A stretch of DNA of 14,310 bases from an uncultured Kiritimatiellota bacterium (GTDB lineage: Bacteria; Verrucomicrobiota; Kiritimatiellia; RFP12; UBA1067), in contig CAKULV010000066.1 in NCBI GenBank assembly GCA_934667425.1, positions 1 to 14,310 on the forward strand, given 5' to 3'. The notes beneath the pieces were generated by a model that searched no databases, was not told where the DNA came from, and was given only the letters and a program-made list of their open reading frames with translations. A program made the position numbers and the translations under genes. This document shows positions 12,808 to 14,310 of this stretch, piece by piece (the first letter of the stretch is position 1; each line of letters starts with the position of its first letter).

Positions 12808-14310
12808 TCAGCCGTTCGCCGCGACCTCGACCTGACGGTCGGAGAGGTTGCGCATTTCGGCGTCGAACGCCGCCCCGACGAGCGTCACCTTCCTGCCGCA
12901 GCGGAGCCACTTCTCGTGGTAGCCCTTCTCCCTGATCTGCGCGAGCGCGGCCGCCGCCGTGCCGTCCAGCTTGAACTCGAAGACGTACACGCCGCGCGGC
13001 GTCTCCACGACCGCGTCCACGCGCCCCCGGTTCGTCCAGCACTCCGCGTGCGTGCGCGCGCCGATGAGGACGAAGACCGCGTAGAAGAGCGTCTGGTAGT
13101 ACTTCTCGCGCTTCACGGTGATGTTCGCCGGGATGTTCGCGAAGAAGCACGAGAGCGCGTCGAGCATGTCGTCCACATCGTCCGCGCGCAGGGCCTCCAC
13201 CATCTGCGTGAGGAGCGAGGCGTGTTCCTCGCCGTCGAGGCGGGAAAAGTCGGCCGAGAGCGACTCGCTGAACGCGGTCGCCACCTCGAAGTTCGGCGGC
13301 ACGAGACGGTAGAGCCGGATGCCGCCGTCCTGGCGGGCCGACTTGATCGTGAGGTACCCCGTCTGGTAGAGGAGCGACACGAGGGCCGGCCTGTCCGGCT
13401 CGTAGTTCGAGAACGCCGTCTGCGAGACCTCGATCTCGTCCAGCACGACCGGGTTCTTCTCCATGAGCTTCAGGAGGAACGTCGGCGTCCCCGTCTCGAA
13501 CCAGTACGGGTCGAACTGGCCAGACGAGAGGCACTTGCCGACCGAGACGGGGTTGAAGACGGGCGCGGCGTTCTCCTCGAAGCGGTAGCCGTCGTACCAC
13601 TGGACGAGCCGCGCGAACGTCGCCTCGGCGTCGAGGCCCTGTTTCGCGCCGAGGGCCGCGAGCGAGTCGGGGAAGTTCGCCTTGACCTCCTCGTGCGTGT
13701 AGCCGAAGAGCGTCGCGACGCGCGCATCCATCGAGAACTCGTTGAGGTTGTTGAGGTCGGAGAAGACCGACGCCTTCGAGAACTTGCTGACGCCCGTCAT
13801 GAACGCGAAGCGCTGAAGCCCCTCGCACGTCTTGATGACGGAGTAGAACGCCTTGAGTTCGTCGCGGATGTCGTTCACGTCCGGCTTGCCGAGGTGCCCG
13901 AGGAGCGGCTTGTCGTACTCGTCGACGAGGAGGACGAACTTCCCGCCTTTCGTGTTTGCGGCAAGGTCTGTGCAGAACTGCAGGAACGCATCGCCCGGCG
14001 TCGCTCCTTCCGGCTGTGGCAGGCCAAGCCGAACCGCCTCGCGCCGGAGCATGGACCGCAGAAGGCCCTTGAGCTCCCGCGCATCGTCTGCGGCACAAGT
14101 GCTCATGTCGAGCTTGAGGACGGGATACGTCTTCGACCAGTCCCAGCCCGGCTCGATGGCGAGACCCCTGAACAGGTCGCGCCGCCCCTCGAAGAGGCAC
14201 TGCAGGGTCGAGACGGCGAGCGACTTCCCGAAGCGGCGCGGACGCGCGATGAAGAACTGTGTGCCCAGCGACCCGTCGGCGAGCGTCTTCAGGATCGCCG
14301 TCTTGTCCAC
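12808..14310 (-). CDS. AAA-ATPase-like / PD-(D/E)XK nuclease-like protein (5' end outside window)
   Basis: The 500 residues visible lack the true start: the first codon, GTG, encodes the Val of the family's usual YVDKT motif, so about 20 residues are missing. The order matches the widespread AAA-ATPase-like plus PDDEXK family (recalled as PF09820 with PF08011). It has a degenerate P-loop RPRRFGKSL (23-31), Walker B-like VLLVDEYDKPL (126-136), MTGVSKFSK (171-179), WYDGYRF (238-244) and LLYQTGYLT (313-321). The C-terminal nuclease-like core has D432 (GRVDAVV) and E445-x-K447 (FEFK), so the putative metal site looks intact. The function of the family is not established; copies are often numerous in gut anaerobes. 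G+C is higher here: 45 of 60 bases at 13021-13080, against 35 of 60 in samples from pgi and the kinase. This suggests transfer or recent duplication. Confidence 0.9.
   Translation of the reverse strand: MDKTAILKTLADGSLGTQFFIARPRRFGKSLAVSTLQCLFEGRRDLFRGLAIEPGWDWSKTYPVLKLDMSTCAADDARELKGLLRSMLRREAVRLGLPQPEGATPGDAFLQFCTDLAANTKGGKFVLLVDEYDKPLLGHLGKPDVNDIRDELKAFYSVIKTCEGLQRFAFMTGVSKFSKASVFSDLNNLNEFSMDARVATLFGYTHEEVKANFPDSLAALGAKQGLDAEATFARLVQWYDGYRFEENAAPVFNPVSVGKCLSSGQFDPYWFETGTPTFLLKLMEKNPVVLDEIEVSQTAFSNYEPDRPALVSLLYQTGYLTIKSARQDGGIRLYRLVPPNFEVATAFSESLSADFSRLDGEEHASLLTQMVEALRADDVDDMLDALSCFFANIPANITVKREKYYQTLFYAVFVLIGARTHAECWTNRGRVDAVVETPRGVYVFEFKLDGTAAAALAQIREKGYHEKWLRCGRKVTLVGAAFDAEMRNLSDRQVEVAANG

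Noticed and set aside
12797..14200. A 467-codon open frame on the minus strand overlapping the AAA/PDDEXK gene
   Set aside because: Its translation is a low-complexity Arg/Pro/Gly-rich frame-shadow, whereas the other frame shows all family motifs. High G+C removes stop codons from shadow frames here.
1..14310. CRISPR array, tRNA/rRNA, insertion sequence or dedicated defence island
   Set aside because: I saw no regularly spaced repeats, cloverleaf or rRNA-like stretch, transposase motif, or recognised defence gene set. The AAA/PDDEXK gene alone is not enough for a defence call.

Overview
All 15 genes I can support lie on the minus strand, so transcription runs from high to low coordinates. 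The sequence is G+C-rich, gene gaps are short, and several starts are TTG or GTG. The best taxonomic marker is a 51-residue small basic protein (7063-7218) whose sequence I recognise as the signature protein of the Planctomycetes-Verrucomicrobia-Chlamydiae (PVC) superphylum. A V/A-type ATPase set and the non-mevalonate (MEP) isoprenoid enzymes IspD and IspH fit this. A member of Kiritimatiellota, Lentisphaerota or Verrucomicrobiota is likely; I cannot go finer.

Layout in transcription order. (1) 14310-12808: 5'-truncated AAA-ATPase-like/PD-(D/E)XK protein, more G+C-rich than the sampled neighbours. (2) 12769-8796: PfkB-family sugar kinase, then V-type ATPase subunits D, I and K. The catalytic A/B genes are absent, and the kinase sits where atpB usually would. 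A MATE-family exporter follows atpK with no gap (8795-7326). A very strong intrinsic-terminator hairpin lies inside the first codons of the MATE gene. (3) 7277-6985: the PVC small basic protein as a one-gene unit with a good -35/-10 promoter and a clear terminator. (4) 6853-2224: pgi, a two-TM protein, murI, ispH, azlC and azlD, packed with overlapping stops and starts; three successive genes start at TTG behind GGAGG. (5) 2118-1165: a secreted protein of unknown function with its own terminator. (6) About 1099 to 1: a promoter, ispD, and a metallophosphoesterase that runs off the window.

Biologically, the window combines central carbon metabolism (Pgi, sugar kinase), peptidoglycan precursor supply (MurI), isoprenoid precursor synthesis (IspD, IspH), amino-acid efflux (AzlCD) and ion pumping. 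Subunit K carries the full set of side chains that bind Na+ in the Enterococcus hirae NtpK rotor, so the ATPase may be Na+-coupled, and the adjacent MATE exporter could use that gradient (inference). I see no CRISPR array, rRNA, tRNA, insertion sequence or obvious new defence system. The most unusual points are the terminator hairpin inside the MATE gene, the D-I-K cluster without A/B, and a compact IspH lacking about 20 residues before its third cluster cysteine. No gene-free stretch exceeds 300 bases.
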